A stretch of 34,631 nucleotides of DNA from Selenomonadaceae bacterium (GCA_017549815.1 JAFYNH010000054.1:1-34631); one strand, 5' to 3'; counted from the stretch's first letter, positions 8,157 through 16,138 are shown. Translations and numbers: made by a program. Notes: generated by a model from the sequence alone, not told the origin.

Positions 8157-9416
8157 ATGTTATTCATGAAAGAGCACGTAGCAAAACAGGCTACGCGGGC
8201 AAAAAAGGCGTCACGGCAATTAGCATGTGTACCTATCGAGACAAGGAACGCCGCACTTTTAGCAATGGCGGACGCGCTTGAGGCTCATCAGGAAGAAATT
8301 TTGGAAGTCAACGCCAAAGAAGTTGAGGCGGCTAAGGAAAAGGGTACTCGCCTAAACATGATTGACCGTTTGATTTTGAATCCGAAAAGAATTGCGGGCA
8401 TGGCTGAGGGCATTCGTCAAATCGTTAAGCTCGACGACCCTATCGGCAAGCTTGACTTTGAAGTTGTGCGCCCGAACGGTTTAAAAATTCGTCGCGTGAG
8501 AGTTCCTTTTGGCGTTATCGGAATTATTTACGAGGCTCGTCCGAACGTTACTGCGGACGCGATTGCGCTTTGTATAAAATCGGGCAATGCTTGTTTTCTG
8601 CGCGGCGGCTCTGAGGCTGTTCGCACGAATAAAAAACTTGTCGATGTAATGCGTGAGGCGGCAGTTGAAAAGGGCATTCCCGAAAACGCGATTGAATTCT
8701 TATCGATAATCGACCGCGACGCCGTTGTTGTTATGTGCAGACTTCGCAAGCTTATCGACGTAATAATTCCGCGTGGCGGCGCAGGGCTTATTTCTCGCGT
8801 TGTTGAGCACAGCACAGTTCCGGTAATCGAGACGGGCACGGGCGTTTGTCATACTTTCGTTGACAAGACGGCTGATTTCGACATGGCGATTAAAATTTGC
8901 GACAACGCCAAAACTCAACGTCCGTCGGTGTGCAATGCAATGGAAACGCTTTTGATTCACAAAGATATTGCGGAAGAATTTTTGCCGAAGGTTGCGACTG
9001 TCCTGCGCGATAAAAATGTTGAACTGCGCGGCGACGAAGCTTGCAGAAAAATTTTGCCCGATATGAAAGAGGCAGTCGAAGACGATTGGTCAACGGAATA
9101 CAGTGCTTTGATTTTGTCGGTTAAGATTGTCGCCGACGTTGACGAAGCGATTGCGCACATTAACAAATACAGCAGCGAACATTCCGACGCGATTATCACG
9201 AACGATAAGGAAAACGCCGCGAAATTTGAACAGCAGATTGATTCGGCGGCGGTTTACGTGAACACTTCGACGCGCTTCACTGACGGCTTTGAATTCGGCT
9301 TTGGCGCGGAAATAGGAATTAGTACGCAGAAACTTCATGCAAGAGGACCGATGGGGCTTGAGGCTCTTACGACGATGAAATATTTGATTGACGGCGACGG
9401 ACAGATAAGGCAATAA
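8157..9416 (+). CDS. proA: Gamma-glutamyl phosphate reductase
   Basis: Reduces gamma-glutamyl phosphate with NADPH to glutamate semialdehyde, the second step of proline synthesis. It is an aldehyde dehydrogenase-fold protein of 419 residues, normal length. Signatures: FGVIGIIYEARPNVTADA, LRGGSEA, PRGGAGLI, and the catalytic cysteine in KTQRPSVCNAMETLL; the C-terminal GFGAEIGISTQKLHARGPMG is typical. I use ATG 8157 rather than the upstream GTG 8148 because AGGAG (8144-8148) lies 8 nt before it. That ribosome binding site overlaps the stop of the MATE gene. Confidence 0.95.
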   Translation: MLFMKEHVAKQATRAKKASRQLACVPIETRNAALLAMADALEAHQEEILEVNAKEVEAAKEKGTRLNMIDRLILNPKRIAGMAEGIRQIVKLDDPIGKLDFEVVRPNGLKIRRVRVPFGVIGIIYEARPNVTADAIALCIKSGNACFLRGGSEAVRTNKKLVDVMREAAVEKGIPENAIEFLSIIDRDAVVVMCRLRKLIDVIIPRGGAGLISRVVEHSTVPVIETGTGVCHTFVDKTADFDMAIKICDNAKTQRPSVCNAMETLLIHKDIAEEFLPKVATVLRDKNVELRGDEACRKILPDMKEAVEDDWSTEYSALILSVKIVADVDEAIAHINKYSSEHSDAIITNDKENAAKFEQQIDSAAVYVNTSTRFTDGFEFGFGAEIGISTQKLHARGPMGLEALTTMKYLIDGDGQIRQ

Positions 9417-9420
9417 GGCA

Positions 9421-9504
9421 ATAGCTTCAAGCTTAGAGCTTTCAGCTTTCAGAAAGACCTTAAAGCTAAAAGCTAAAAGCTGAAAGCTAAGTTAGGAATT
9501 AGGA
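9421..9504 (+). repeat. Heptamer repeat pair forming a long hairpin
   Basis: Units of the type AGAGCTT/TCAGCTT (9421-9455) are followed by units AAAAGCT/GAAAGCT (9461-9488) in the opposite orientation, then AAGTTAG and GAATTAG. The two arms are near-complementary over about 20 bp. No T-run follows, so it is not a standard terminator. The last units provide AGGA ahead of the small membrane peptide. Confidence 0.8.
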
Positions 9505-9651
9505 ATGTGGAAATTATTTTGCGGGTATGTTCGGACGCTTAGGAATTATTTCCAGACGCCCAAAGCGCGACACGACTTTAAAGATTATGCCCGCGTAGTT
9601 GTAATGATTCTTTTAACGACGCTGATAATTTTTTTGATAATTCGGAGGTGA
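9505..9651 (+). CDS. Small membrane peptide, 48 aa
   Basis: An open frame of 48 codons reads MWKLFCGYVRTLRNYF at the start and has one predicted membrane helix at the C-terminus (VVVMILLTTLIIFLIIRR). A positively charged, aromatic N-terminal part is followed by the helix, so the N-terminus is likely cytoplasmic. The ribosome binding site AGGA lies in the preceding heptamer repeat. Its last codons CGG AGG TGA are at the same time the GGAGGTG ribosome binding site of nadD, so the two are probably translated together. I do not recognise a family; its reality rests on spacing, overlap and the clean helix. Confidence 0.55.
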   Translation: MWKLFCGYVRTLRNYFQTPKARHDFKDYARVVVMILLTTLIIFLIIRR

Positions 9652-9657
9652 CGCGAT

Positions 9658-10260
9658 TTGAAAATTGGAATAATGGGCGGCACCTTCGACCCGATACATT
9701 TTGGACACTTAGCGACGGCGGAGGCAGTTCGCGAAATCTTTATGCTCGACGAAATTTTATTTATCCCAGCCGCCCGACCGCCTCACAAGCGCGGCAGAAA
9801 AGTTACCGACGAAAAACACCGCTTGGCTATGACAATTTTAGCGACGCAATCGAATAAATTTTTCAAAGTCTCGGATATGGAACTAAAGCGCACAGGACTT
9901 TCCTACACACTCGACACGATGACAGAACTCCATAAAACATTTGGTAGCACGACGGAATTATTTTTTATAATCGGTGCGGATTCGCTAGCGGATTTATCGA
10001 AGTGGTACGAGGCTAAAACATTGGTCGAGAAATGCCATTTTATAGCGACGACGCGGCAGGGCGTAGACATAGATTTTTCGGCGATAAAGAATTATTTCGG
10101 AGCAGCGGCAAGCGAACACATTCACCGAGTAACGACGCCAGAGCTTGAAATTTCTTCAACCGACCTGCGCGAAAAAATAAGGCTCGGACGTTCGATAAAA
10201 TATCTCGTGCCCGAAGCCGTCGAAGAATACATTTTAAGGGAGAGACTTTATTTAGATTAG
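9658..10260 (+). CDS. nadD: Nicotinate-nucleotide adenylyltransferase
   Basis: Adenylylates nicotinate mononucleotide in NAD synthesis. The nucleotidyltransferase motif GGTFDPIHFGHL is at residues 7-18 and the ISSTDLREKI motif is near residue 167; ADSLADLSKWY lies between. Length 200 residues is normal. It starts at TTG 9658, with GGAGGTG ending 7 nt upstream inside the stop region of the small membrane peptide. An Rpn nuclease lies between nadD and its usual partner yqeK, an interruption of a widely conserved pair. Confidence 0.94.
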   Translation: MKIGIMGGTFDPIHFGHLATAEAVREIFMLDEILFIPAARPPHKRGRKVTDEKHRLAMTILATQSNKFFKVSDMELKRTGLSYTLDTMTELHKTFGSTTELFFIIGADSLADLSKWYEAKTLVEKCHFIATTRQGVDIDFSAIKNYFGAAASEHIHRVTTPELEISSTDLREKIRLGRSIKYLVPEAVEEYILRERLYLD

Positions 10261-10273
10261 GAGAAAATTTTTT

Positions 10274-11149
10274 ATGGAGAAAAAATATCGGGACGGTTTG
10301 TTCAGAAATTATTTTAGTGATAAGAAAAGACTTTTAGGCTTGTGCAATCTTTTGACGGGCGAGGACGCAACTGACCCCGACGAGATTAAAATAAACACGC
10401 TCGACGGAGTTTTTTTCGGCAAGTTGAAGAATGATATTTCGTGCTTATTTCGCGGAAAATTTCTGGTGATAATCGAACATCAAGCGACGATAAATGAGAA
10501 TATGCCGCTGAGAATTTTATTTTACGTGTCAGAACTTTTGCGGCAGTACGTGGACGAACAGAAGAAGAAAATTTATTTGGAAAAAATGATAACGTTACCG
10601 CAACCGCAATTCTTTGTTTTCTATAATGGCAGGAAAAAGGAAGTCGAGCGGCGTGAAATGCGTTTATCGGATGCCTTCGGTGGCTACACGTGCCTTGAAG
10701 TCGTCGTTCAAATGTACAATCTCAGTGCGGGCATGAACGAGGATTTGATTTTGCACGACGAGAGCTTGAATAATTATTGCACCTTTCTCAATCTTTATCA
10801 CAAATTTTTATCGGAAGGCATGGATCATGCTCACGCGCTGAAGGCGGCTTTCGATTATTGCATAAGTCACGGAATCATGGTCGAATATCTTCTCGAAATC
10901 AAAAAGGAGTTGGCGAGTATGTTGGCATTGGAATACGACCCCGAACTTGAGCGGCAAGCTTGGCTTGAAGAAGGACTCGAACAGGGCATAAAAAAAGGCA
11001 TAAAAAAAGGTCGTAAAGAAGGTCGCATGGAAGAAAGATTTGAATTGGTTAAAAATTTATTACTTGCAAAAACACCGATGAAATACATTATCGCGGCAAC
11101 AGGTTGGACTGAGGAACAGATTTTGAAACTTGCCGATAACAATTCTTGA
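10274..11149 (+). CDS. Rpn-family PD-(D/E)XK nuclease (RpnL-like)
   Basis: A 291-residue member of the Rpn/YhgA-like family, known for DNA nuclease activity, for stimulating recombination and, in some members, for phage defence. The N-terminal start MEKKYRDGLFRNYFSD, then NTLDGVFFGKLKNDISCLF and FLVIIEHQATINENMPLRILFYV carry the D and E-x-Q of the nuclease core. The charged tail (EEGLEQGIKKGIKKGRKEGR, then MKYIIAATGWTEEQILKLA) is typical of the family. AGGAGA precedes ATG 10274. An internal AAGGAG (10902-10907) lies 11 nt before in-frame ATG 10919, which could give a separate C-terminal product of 76 residues. The gene sits between nadD and yqeK, an unusual place that suggests insertion. Confidence 0.82.
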   Translation: MEKKYRDGLFRNYFSDKKRLLGLCNLLTGEDATDPDEIKINTLDGVFFGKLKNDISCLFRGKFLVIIEHQATINENMPLRILFYVSELLRQYVDEQKKKIYLEKMITLPQPQFFVFYNGRKKEVERREMRLSDAFGGYTCLEVVVQMYNLSAGMNEDLILHDESLNNYCTFLNLYHKFLSEGMDHAHALKAAFDYCISHGIMVEYLLEIKKELASMLALEYDPELERQAWLEEGLEQGIKKGIKKGRKEGRMEERFELVKNLLLAKTPMKYIIAATGWTEEQILKLADNNS

Positions 11150-11398
11150 TTCGCATGACGGAGGAAAAAACGTTGGCATTGGAATACGACCCCGAACTTG
11201 AGCGGCAAGCTTGGCTTGAAGAAGGACTCGAACAGGGCATAAAAAAAGGTCGTATGGAAGAAAGATTTGAAATGGTTAAAAATTTATTACTTGCAAAAAC
11301 ACCGATGAAATACATAGTTACGGCGACAGGTTGGACTGAAGAACAAATTTTAAAAATTGCCGAAAAAGGATTGTGTGATTCGCAATAACGAGGGAAAA
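10921..11398 (+). repeat. Tandem duplication of the Rpn gene 3' end
   Basis: Copy 1 is 10921-11171 and copy 2 is 11172 to about 11398. They are nearly identical except for a 24-nt loss in copy 2 within the lysine-rich GIKKGRKEG-coding part and a few substitutions. The unit runs through the stop codon and the GGAGG-like site in front of the next gene, so copy 1 now places that site before copy 2. Confidence 0.9.
11173..11388 (+). CDS. Free-standing duplicated Rpn C-terminal tail (possible RpnS-like antitoxin)
   Basis: This 71-residue frame repeats the tail of the preceding nuclease: LALEYDPELERQAWLEEGL to the end MKYIVTATGWTEEQILKIA, with an extra KGLCDSQ. I start it at TTG 11173 because GGAGG (11160-11164) lies 8 nt upstream; ATG 11155 is an alternative without such a site. 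It lacks the nuclease core. Known background: in E. coli Rpn genes an internal start yields a short C-terminal protein (RpnS) that inhibits the full nuclease. By inference this copy could be a separately encoded version of such an inhibitor. It could also be a non-functional by-product of duplication, but the frame has stayed open with conservative changes. Confidence 0.55.
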   Translation: MALEYDPELERQAWLEEGLEQGIKKGRMEERFEMVKNLLLAKTPMKYIVTATGWTEEQILKIAEKGLCDSQ

Positions 11399-11404
11399 AT
11401 TTCT

Positions 11405-11971
11405 ATGACGATAGACGAAATGCGCCGCGAACTCCAAAGGCGGCTGAATAAGAAAAGATTTGCGCACTCAATCGGCGTGGCGAATACCGCCGTCAAATTG
11501 GCTAAAAGATTCAGCGTCGACGAAACTAAAGCTTATATTGCAGGAATTCTTCACGACTGCGCGAGAGAATTTGAAGATGACGATTTGCCCACGCAGGCTA
11601 AACTTCGCGGAATAAAAATCGGCGAGGTCGAACAGGTTATGCCGCTTTTGCTCCACCCTTACATTGGCGCAAAAATGATTAAAGAAATTTACGGCGTGGA
11701 CGATGAAGAAATTTCTCAAGCGATTTATCGGCACACGGTCGGCGCAAGAAATATGACTAAGCTTGATAAAATCATTTACTTCGCCGACATGATTGAGCCA
11801 AACAGAAATTATCCCGGCGTAGAAAAACTTCGCGCTTTGGCAGAGACCGCCGAGCTTGACGAAATTTTACTGACGGCGTTTAACGAGACGATTATCTTTG
11901 TCATAAAGAAAAATTCGCTCGTGCACCCCGACACCATTGCCGCCCGAAATTTTCTACTGCTGAATAAATAA
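11405..11971 (+). CDS. yqeK: HD-domain bis(5'-nucleosyl)-tetraphosphatase YqeK
   Basis: Predicted symmetrical hydrolase of diadenosine tetraphosphate, of the HD superfamily. Metal ligands are seen in FAHSIGVA, GILHDCARE, LLHPYIGAK, IYRHTVGA and IIYFADMIEPNR. Length 188 residues is normal. ATG 11405 is chosen because GAGGGA lies about 9 nt upstream and the protein then starts with the usual MRRELQRRLNKKRFAHS. It follows the Rpn tail duplication and precedes the LCP gene, as in other Firmicutes nadD-yqeK-rsfS clusters. Confidence 0.9.
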   Translation: MTIDEMRRELQRRLNKKRFAHSIGVANTAVKLAKRFSVDETKAYIAGILHDCAREFEDDDLPTQAKLRGIKIGEVEQVMPLLLHPYIGAKMIKEIYGVDDEEISQAIYRHTVGARNMTKLDKIIYFADMIEPNRNYPGVEKLRALAETAELDEILLTAFNETIIFVIKKNSLVHPDTIAARNFLLLNK

Positions 11972-11989
11972 AAAGAGAGTAAGAATTTT

Positions 11990-13012
11990 ATGTCCAGCGA
12001 AACCAAAGAGAATGTCGAAAAGAAACGCAAAGTTATGAGGCGCAGGCGCAAGGTAAAGGCTTTCCGCCTGATTTTTGCGCTAGTGGTTTTGTGTTTGATA
12101 GGCGTCGCGATTTTATTTGTCGGCTACGGCGTGTACAGCGCGGGCAGTCGCGTTTATAATGAGTTCGCGGAAATGTATCAAGGCTACAACGACAGGCGGA
12201 CGGCTCGCATGGGCACGGCGGATCCGAAATTCGACGGCTACACGAATATTTTGATTATGGGCGTCGACGACAGCGAGCGTCAAGAGGCTGATACCATTTT
12301 GGTTTTGAGTTTCTCGAACGATACCGGCAAGAGTCGAATTATTTCAATCCCGCGTGACACGTGGATAACTATGCGGAGCAATTCGGGCAGAATCGGCACA
12401 ATTTACGGCTGGGGCGGCGCAAATCGTATGGTTAAAGAAGTCTCGCGGCTTTTGAGTATTTCGATTCATCAGTATATAATTATCGACATGACGACGTTCG
12501 CGGATTTGATTGACGTTTTAGGCGGGCTAGATATTTACGTCGAAGAAAATATGGATTACGAGGACGAGGCGGCGGGCTTGTCGATTCATATTGGGCAAGG
12601 CTATCAACATTTATCGGGCGAGGAAGTTCAGAAATATTTACGTTATCGTGGCGAGAAATTGGGCGACGTGGGGCGCGTGCAACGTCAGCAGAAATTTATC
12701 AAGGCGTTGTATGCAAAAGTTCTTCAGCTCGACACGATACCTAAACTGCCCGCTATAGCCGACATTTTCCGCAATAGAATGGAAACCAGCGCGGAAATTT
12801 TTGACTCGGCGCATTTGGCGAACGTTTTAAGGCGAATGAGTTCCGACCCACCGACGACGTTAATGTTACCCGGCTCGGAAAATTTAGACGGGGCATGGGT
12901 TCCGAACGTCGCAGAACTTGAGGCGCGAATGAGTGAACTTTTCCCGTTGCAAGACCTAGTTCCGCAATCGGACGAAGGCGACGCCGACAGCGAAGCGATT
13001 GTATCAGATTAA
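11990..13012 (+). CDS. LytR-CpsA-Psr (LCP) family cell-wall ligase
   Basis: Membrane-anchored enzyme that transfers polyprenyl-linked glycopolymers to peptidoglycan (family knowledge). A basic cytoplasmic stretch (residues about 10-22) is followed by one membrane helix (LIFALVVLCLIGVAILFVGY). The LCP domain then shows NILIMGVDDSERQEADTILV, SIPRDTWI, a long GGLDIYVEENMDYEDEA part and KYLRYRGEKLGDVGRVQRQQKFI with the lipid-phosphate binding arginines. The C-terminus is acidic and probably disordered. It lies between yqeK and rsfS, a common position. Confidence 0.9.
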   Translation: MSSETKENVEKKRKVMRRRRKVKAFRLIFALVVLCLIGVAILFVGYGVYSAGSRVYNEFAEMYQGYNDRRTARMGTADPKFDGYTNILIMGVDDSERQEADTILVLSFSNDTGKSRIISIPRDTWITMRSNSGRIGTIYGWGGANRMVKEVSRLLSISIHQYIIIDMTTFADLIDVLGGLDIYVEENMDYEDEAAGLSIHIGQGYQHLSGEEVQKYLRYRGEKLGDVGRVQRQQKFIKALYAKVLQLDTIPKLPAIADIFRNRMETSAEIFDSAHLANVLRRMSSDPPTTLMLPGSENLDGAWVPNVAELEARMSELFPLQDLVPQSDEGDADSEAIVSD

Positions 13013-13035
13013 TAAAAATTTTGGAGGGATTTAAT

Positions 13036-13380
13036 TTGAAGACTTACGATTTGGCGAAGAAAATTTGCAAGGCGGCAAGCAACAAAAAGGCGAGCGAAAT
13101 TATTACTATGGATATGCGCGGCGTCATGTTCTCGACGGATTATTTTGTCGTGTGCTCCGCGCAGACTACAACGCAAGTTCGGGCGATTGCCGACAACATT
13201 GAAGAGGAACTTGAAAAGGAAGGGATTCATTTCAGTCACCGCGAAGGCTATCATGAGGGCGAGTGGATTCTTTTGGACTATGGCGACGTTGTAGCGCACA
13301 TTTTCAAGGAAGAAAATCGGCAGTATTATTCGCTTGAACAACTTTGGAGCGAGGCTGAAATAAAACTTTATGAAGACTAA
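13036..13380 (+). CDS. rsfS: Ribosomal silencing factor RsfS
   Basis: Binds ribosomal protein L14 and blocks subunit joining when nutrients are short (family knowledge). Features: the N-terminal KICKAASNKKASEI, STDYFVVCSAQTTTQVRAIADNI, HREGYHEGEWILLDYGDVVAHIF and the C-terminal YYSLEQLWSEAE. It starts at TTG 13036 after GGAGGG (13023-13028), giving 114 residues. Its last codons overlap the likely start of cvfB. Confidence 0.95.
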   Translation: MKTYDLAKKICKAASNKKASEIITMDMRGVMFSTDYFVVCSAQTTTQVRAIADNIEEELEKEGIHFSHREGYHEGEWILLDYGDVVAHIFKEENRQYYSLEQLWSEAEIKLYED

Positions 13381-14290
13381 AAAAGCAATGCGTAATGCGA
13401 AATGCGCAATGCGTAATGAAAAGAATTTAAAGCCGATGACGGTTGCCGCGCTTAAAGTCGTCCGCATAAACGAATTCGGGGCATTTCTCGACGCGGGCAC
13501 GGGTAATACGTCCGACGATATTCTTTTGCATAAGGCGCAACAAACGGCGGAAGTTTCAATCGGTGAAGTCGTAAATGTTTTCCTTTATCTCGACCCGAAG
13601 AAAAGATTAACAGCAAGTATGCGCGTCCCGAAAATGCGCGAAGGACAAATCGCCCCCCTTAAAATTATTAACGTGACGAACGACGGAGCTTTTGTCGATG
13701 TGGGAGCCGAACGCGGAATTTTTATGCCGTTCGCCGAAATGCGCGGGCGTCCAAGAGTCGGAGAAATTGTTTGGGCGAAACTTTACAGCGATAAATCGGG
13801 GCGGCTTGCAGTTTCAATGAAAGTTTCCGACGAAATTCGCAGAGCCTCCAAGCCCGCTGAAAATATCAAACGCGGCGACAAAGTTAAGGGCGCAGTTTTC
13901 AATATCATTGAGGCTGGCGCGTTCGTGTTCAGCGAAGAACGTTATATCGTCTTTATTCCGCAAAAAGAAATTCCGCGTGTCTTGCGAATTGGCGAAATCG
14001 TTGAGGCGCGAGTAACTTTCCTACGCGACGACGGACGACTTGACGCCTCACTCCGCGAAGTTAAAGAAAATGCTCTTAACAGCGACGCCGAGAAAATTTT
14101 TAACTTCATGCTGGAAAACGGCGGCTCAATGAATTTCCACGACAAGACCGAACCAGAAAAAATTCAAGCCGTGTTTAAAATCAGCAAGGCGGCATTTAAG
14201 CGGGCAGTCGGTCATCTTTTCAGCGAACGACGGATAGAAAAAATCGACGGAGGCTTTAAGATTAATGAGGAATTGGGAATGAGGAATTAG
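13370..14290 (+). CDS. cvfB: CvfB-like S1 RNA-binding protein
   Basis: Resembles CvfB/YitL, an RNA-binding regulator with repeated S1 domains and a C-terminal winged helix. S1-like repeats begin near VAALKVVRINEFGAFLDAG, IAPLKIINVTNDGAFVDVG and KVKGAVFNIIEAGAFVF; the winged helix is about residues 240-300 (IFNFMLENGGSMNFHDKTEP, FKISKAAFKRAVGHLFSERRI). Both ends are made of 7-nt repeats: residues 6-17 (around AMRNAKCAMRNE) and the last residues EELGMRN. The start is uncertain: ATG 13370 overlaps rsfS, while ATG 13436 after the repeat would give the more usual MTVAALKVV. It is convergent with the glycosyltransferase. Confidence 0.85.
   Translation: MKTKKAMRNAKCAMRNEKNLKPMTVAALKVVRINEFGAFLDAGTGNTSDDILLHKAQQTAEVSIGEVVNVFLYLDPKKRLTASMRVPKMREGQIAPLKIINVTNDGAFVDVGAERGIFMPFAEMRGRPRVGEIVWAKLYSDKSGRLAVSMKVSDEIRRASKPAENIKRGDKVKGAVFNIIEAGAFVFSEERYIVFIPQKEIPRVLRIGEIVEARVTFLRDDGRLDASLREVKENALNSDAEKIFNFMLENGGSMNFHDKTEPEKIQAVFKISKAAFKRAVGHLFSERRIEKIDGGFKINEELGMRN
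13385..13419 (+). repeat. Heptamer tandem repeat at the cvfB start
   Basis: Five units, GCAATGC, GTAATGC and variants, with an exact 7-nt period. Same unit as at 5045. It lies inside or just ahead of the cvfB coding sequence. Confidence 0.85.
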
Positions 14291-14293
14291 GAA
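14266..14293 (+). repeat. Heptamer tandem repeat at the cvfB end
   Basis: Four units of the type TGAGGAA/TTAGGAA. They encode the last residues and the stop of cvfB and lead directly into the terminator. Confidence 0.8.
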
Positions 14294-14296
14294 TTA

Positions 14297-14338
14297 AAAA
14301 GCGTCGGGAGAAAATCCTGACGCCTAATTTTTTTTATC
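14297..14338. terminator. Bidirectional terminator between cvfB and the glycosyltransferase
   Basis: A 9-bp stem (GCGTCGGGA with TCCTGACGC, one G-T pair) has a T-run on both sides: eight T downstream on the plus strand and five T on the minus strand. It serves both convergent genes. The glycosyltransferase stop codon lies in the stem edge. Confidence 0.9.
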
Positions 14339-15313
14339 GTAATTCCTTTCAAGCGGCACGAGAACTTCTTTATAAATCATGCGCTTGCCGTCAATCTCGT
14401 CAATTAAATAAATCGGTCGGTGCTTGCTCTCGTGGAAAATTTGTCCGATATATTCGCCGATAATTCCCAACGCCAAAAGTTGTATGCCGCCTAAGAATAG
14501 CATTACCGTCATCAAAGTCGGATAGCCCGCCACTGGGTCGCCGTAAAGCAACGCCATTGTCAAAACGAAGAACATATAAATCATCGCGAAAAATGATACC
14601 GTTATTCCCAAAAACGTCATCAATCGCAGTGGCGCGGTCGTGAAAGAAGTCATGCCCTTCATCGCCAAATTGAACAGCGCAAAAAAATTCCAAGTCGTAG
14701 TTCCTGCGGCTCGCGGTTGTACTTCAAACGGAATTTCTTTTTTGTGATAGCCGACCCACGTAAACAAGCCCTTAGTAAATCGTTGATTCTCGCGCAGAAG
14801 TTTCAAAGCCTCAATACACCGCCTGTCAAGCAATCGGAAATCGCCAACGTCGCGTTGCATTTCGTAAGACGTGCTAAATTTCTTCATGACGGCATAAAAA
14901 ATATTGGCACAACTCCGCTTAAACCACGTCTCACCTGCGCGGTCAACACGCTTTGCGCAAACATCATCGTAACCTTCGCGCCAATATTTAATCATCGTCG
15001 CAATAGAACTTGGCGGGTGTTGAAGGTCGGCATCCATTATAATTACCGCGTCGCCGTCGGCGTAGTCAATGCCCGCCATCATCGCCGATTCCTTTCCAAA
15101 ATTCCGCGACAGGCTCAGATAAGTAACGTTATCATGCGCCGCTGAAAGTTCGCGCAGTTTATTCAAAGTCCCGTCGCGGCTACCGTCGTTGATAAAAATA
15201 TAATTAAACTCGCAGTCGGGAATTTTTATAACGTGCTCCTGAACGGCGGGATAAAAAAGTTCGATAACCTCCTGTTCGTTGTAGCAGGGCACTATGATTG
15301 TTATTTTATTCAT
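14324..15313 (-). CDS. GT2 polyprenyl-phosphate glycosyltransferase (GtrB/DPM1-like)
   Basis: Predicted to move a sugar from a nucleotide sugar to a polyprenyl phosphate at the inner membrane. GT-A fold motifs: ITIIVPCYNEQEVIELFYP, FINDGSRDGT, IIMDADLQHPP with the metal-binding DAD, then QRDVGDFRLLDRR and RENQRFTKGLFTWVGY. Two C-terminal membrane helices follow (LGITVSFFAMIYMFFVLTMA and MTVMLFLGGIQLLALGIIG). The start at ATG 15313 is fixed by GGAGGAA (15320-15326), giving 329 residues; an upstream extension of the frame would overlap rsmE and is not used. The acceptor glycan is not indicated, but an LCP ligase lies nearby. Confidence 0.9.
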   Translation of the reverse strand: MNKITIIVPCYNEQEVIELFYPAVQEHVIKIPDCEFNYIFINDGSRDGTLNKLRELSAAHDNVTYLSLSRNFGKESAMMAGIDYADGDAVIIMDADLQHPPSSIATMIKYWREGYDDVCAKRVDRAGETWFKRSCANIFYAVMKKFSTSYEMQRDVGDFRLLDRRCIEALKLLRENQRFTKGLFTWVGYHKKEIPFEVQPRAAGTTTWNFFALFNLAMKGMTSFTTAPLRLMTFLGITVSFFAMIYMFFVLTMALLYGDPVAGYPTLMTVMLFLGGIQLLALGIIGEYIGQIFHESKHRPIYLIDEIDGKRMIYKEVLVPLERNYDKKN

Positions 15314-15331
15314 CAGATTTCCTCCGCGAAA

Positions 15332-15380
15332 ATTATAGCAAAGATTTTTCGTTGATAAAAGGCGGGCAATGATATAAAAT
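15332..15380. promoter_or_regulatory. Divergent promoters of the glycosyltransferase and rsmE
   Basis: On the minus strand TGCTATAAT (15332-15340) is an extended -10 box towards the glycosyltransferase. On the plus strand TTGATA (15352-15357) with TAAAAT (15375-15380) at 17-nt spacing faces rsmE. The two overlap closely, so the genes may compete for polymerase. Confidence 0.6.
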
Positions 15381-15409
15381 CTTAAAAATTTTTTGTGAGA
15401 GGTCTTAGC

Positions 15410-16138
15410 ATGAAGAGAATTTTTTTGGAAGACGTTACAGGAAAAGAATTTAGGATAAGCGGACAAGACGCTCGGCATTTAGCGTATTCGTTGAGGGCAA
15501 AACGCGGCGACAGAATTACAGCGGTAGACGGTTCGGGCAACTGCGCGGTTCTTGAGTTGATTGACTTCGACAGAGAGACGATTAAAGCTCAGCGAATCGG
15601 AGAACTTCAAAAAGTTATTGTCGAGCGGAAAATTATTCTTGCCGATTGCTTGCCCAAACAAAATCGCTTTGAAACGATAATCGAAAAGGCGACGGAGTTG
15701 GGCGTCGATAAAATTCAGCCGCTCATTTCGGAAAGGACGATTGCCAGAGTCGGCGGAGCACGCGAACAAAATAAATTGGAACGCTGGCGGAAAATCGCTA
15801 AAGAAGCCGCCGAACAATGCGCCCGCGATAGCATTCCTGAAATTGGCGAAGTTCGCAAGCTGGACGAGTGGTTAAAAGAAATTTTCCCGCTTAATAAGAA
15901 TTGGCTGTTTCTTTTCTGCTGGGAAGGCGAACAGGCTACGACCGTCCGCGAAGTTTTGAACGCGAACAGAAATTCAAATATTGTCGTGCTTATCGGACCG
16001 GAAGGCGGTTTCAGCGAATTGGAAGTGGCAACTATAAAAATTGCGGGCGGCATAAGCGCGAGTCTTGGCAAGCGAATTTTGAAAACGGATACCGCCGCGA
16101 TTTCCGTATTGGCGATGATTAATTATGAGCGCATGTAA
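15410..16138 (+). CDS. rsmE: 16S rRNA (uracil-1498-N3)-methyltransferase
   Basis: Methylates U1498 of 16S rRNA in the 30S subunit. A PUA-like N-terminal domain (residues 1-70) is followed by a SPOUT knot domain: ILADCLPKQNRFETIIEKAT, ATELGVDKIQPLISERT, and the SAM-binding VVLIGPEGGFSELE with the C-terminal LGKRILKTDTAAI. Length 242 residues. ATG 15410 is chosen over GTG 15395, with AGAGG just upstream. Its 3' end overlaps mtaB by 14 nt, so the two are cotranscribed. Confidence 0.94.
   Translation: MKRIFLEDVTGKEFRISGQDARHLAYSLRAKRGDRITAVDGSGNCAVLELIDFDRETIKAQRIGELQKVIVERKIILADCLPKQNRFETIIEKATELGVDKIQPLISERTIARVGGAREQNKLERWRKIAKEAAEQCARDSIPEIGEVRKLDEWLKEIFPLNKNWLFLFCWEGEQATTVREVLNANRNSNIVVLIGPEGGFSELEVATIKIAGGISASLGKRILKTDTAAISVLAMINYERM

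Noticed and set aside
9421-9488. Rho-independent terminator after proA
   Set aside because: The hairpin is long but no T-run follows on the plus strand.
15314-15478. N-terminal extension of the glycosyltransferase frame on the minus strand
   Set aside because: It overlaps rsmE and both promoters; the internal ATG 15313 has a strong GGAGGAA site and starts with the family motif.
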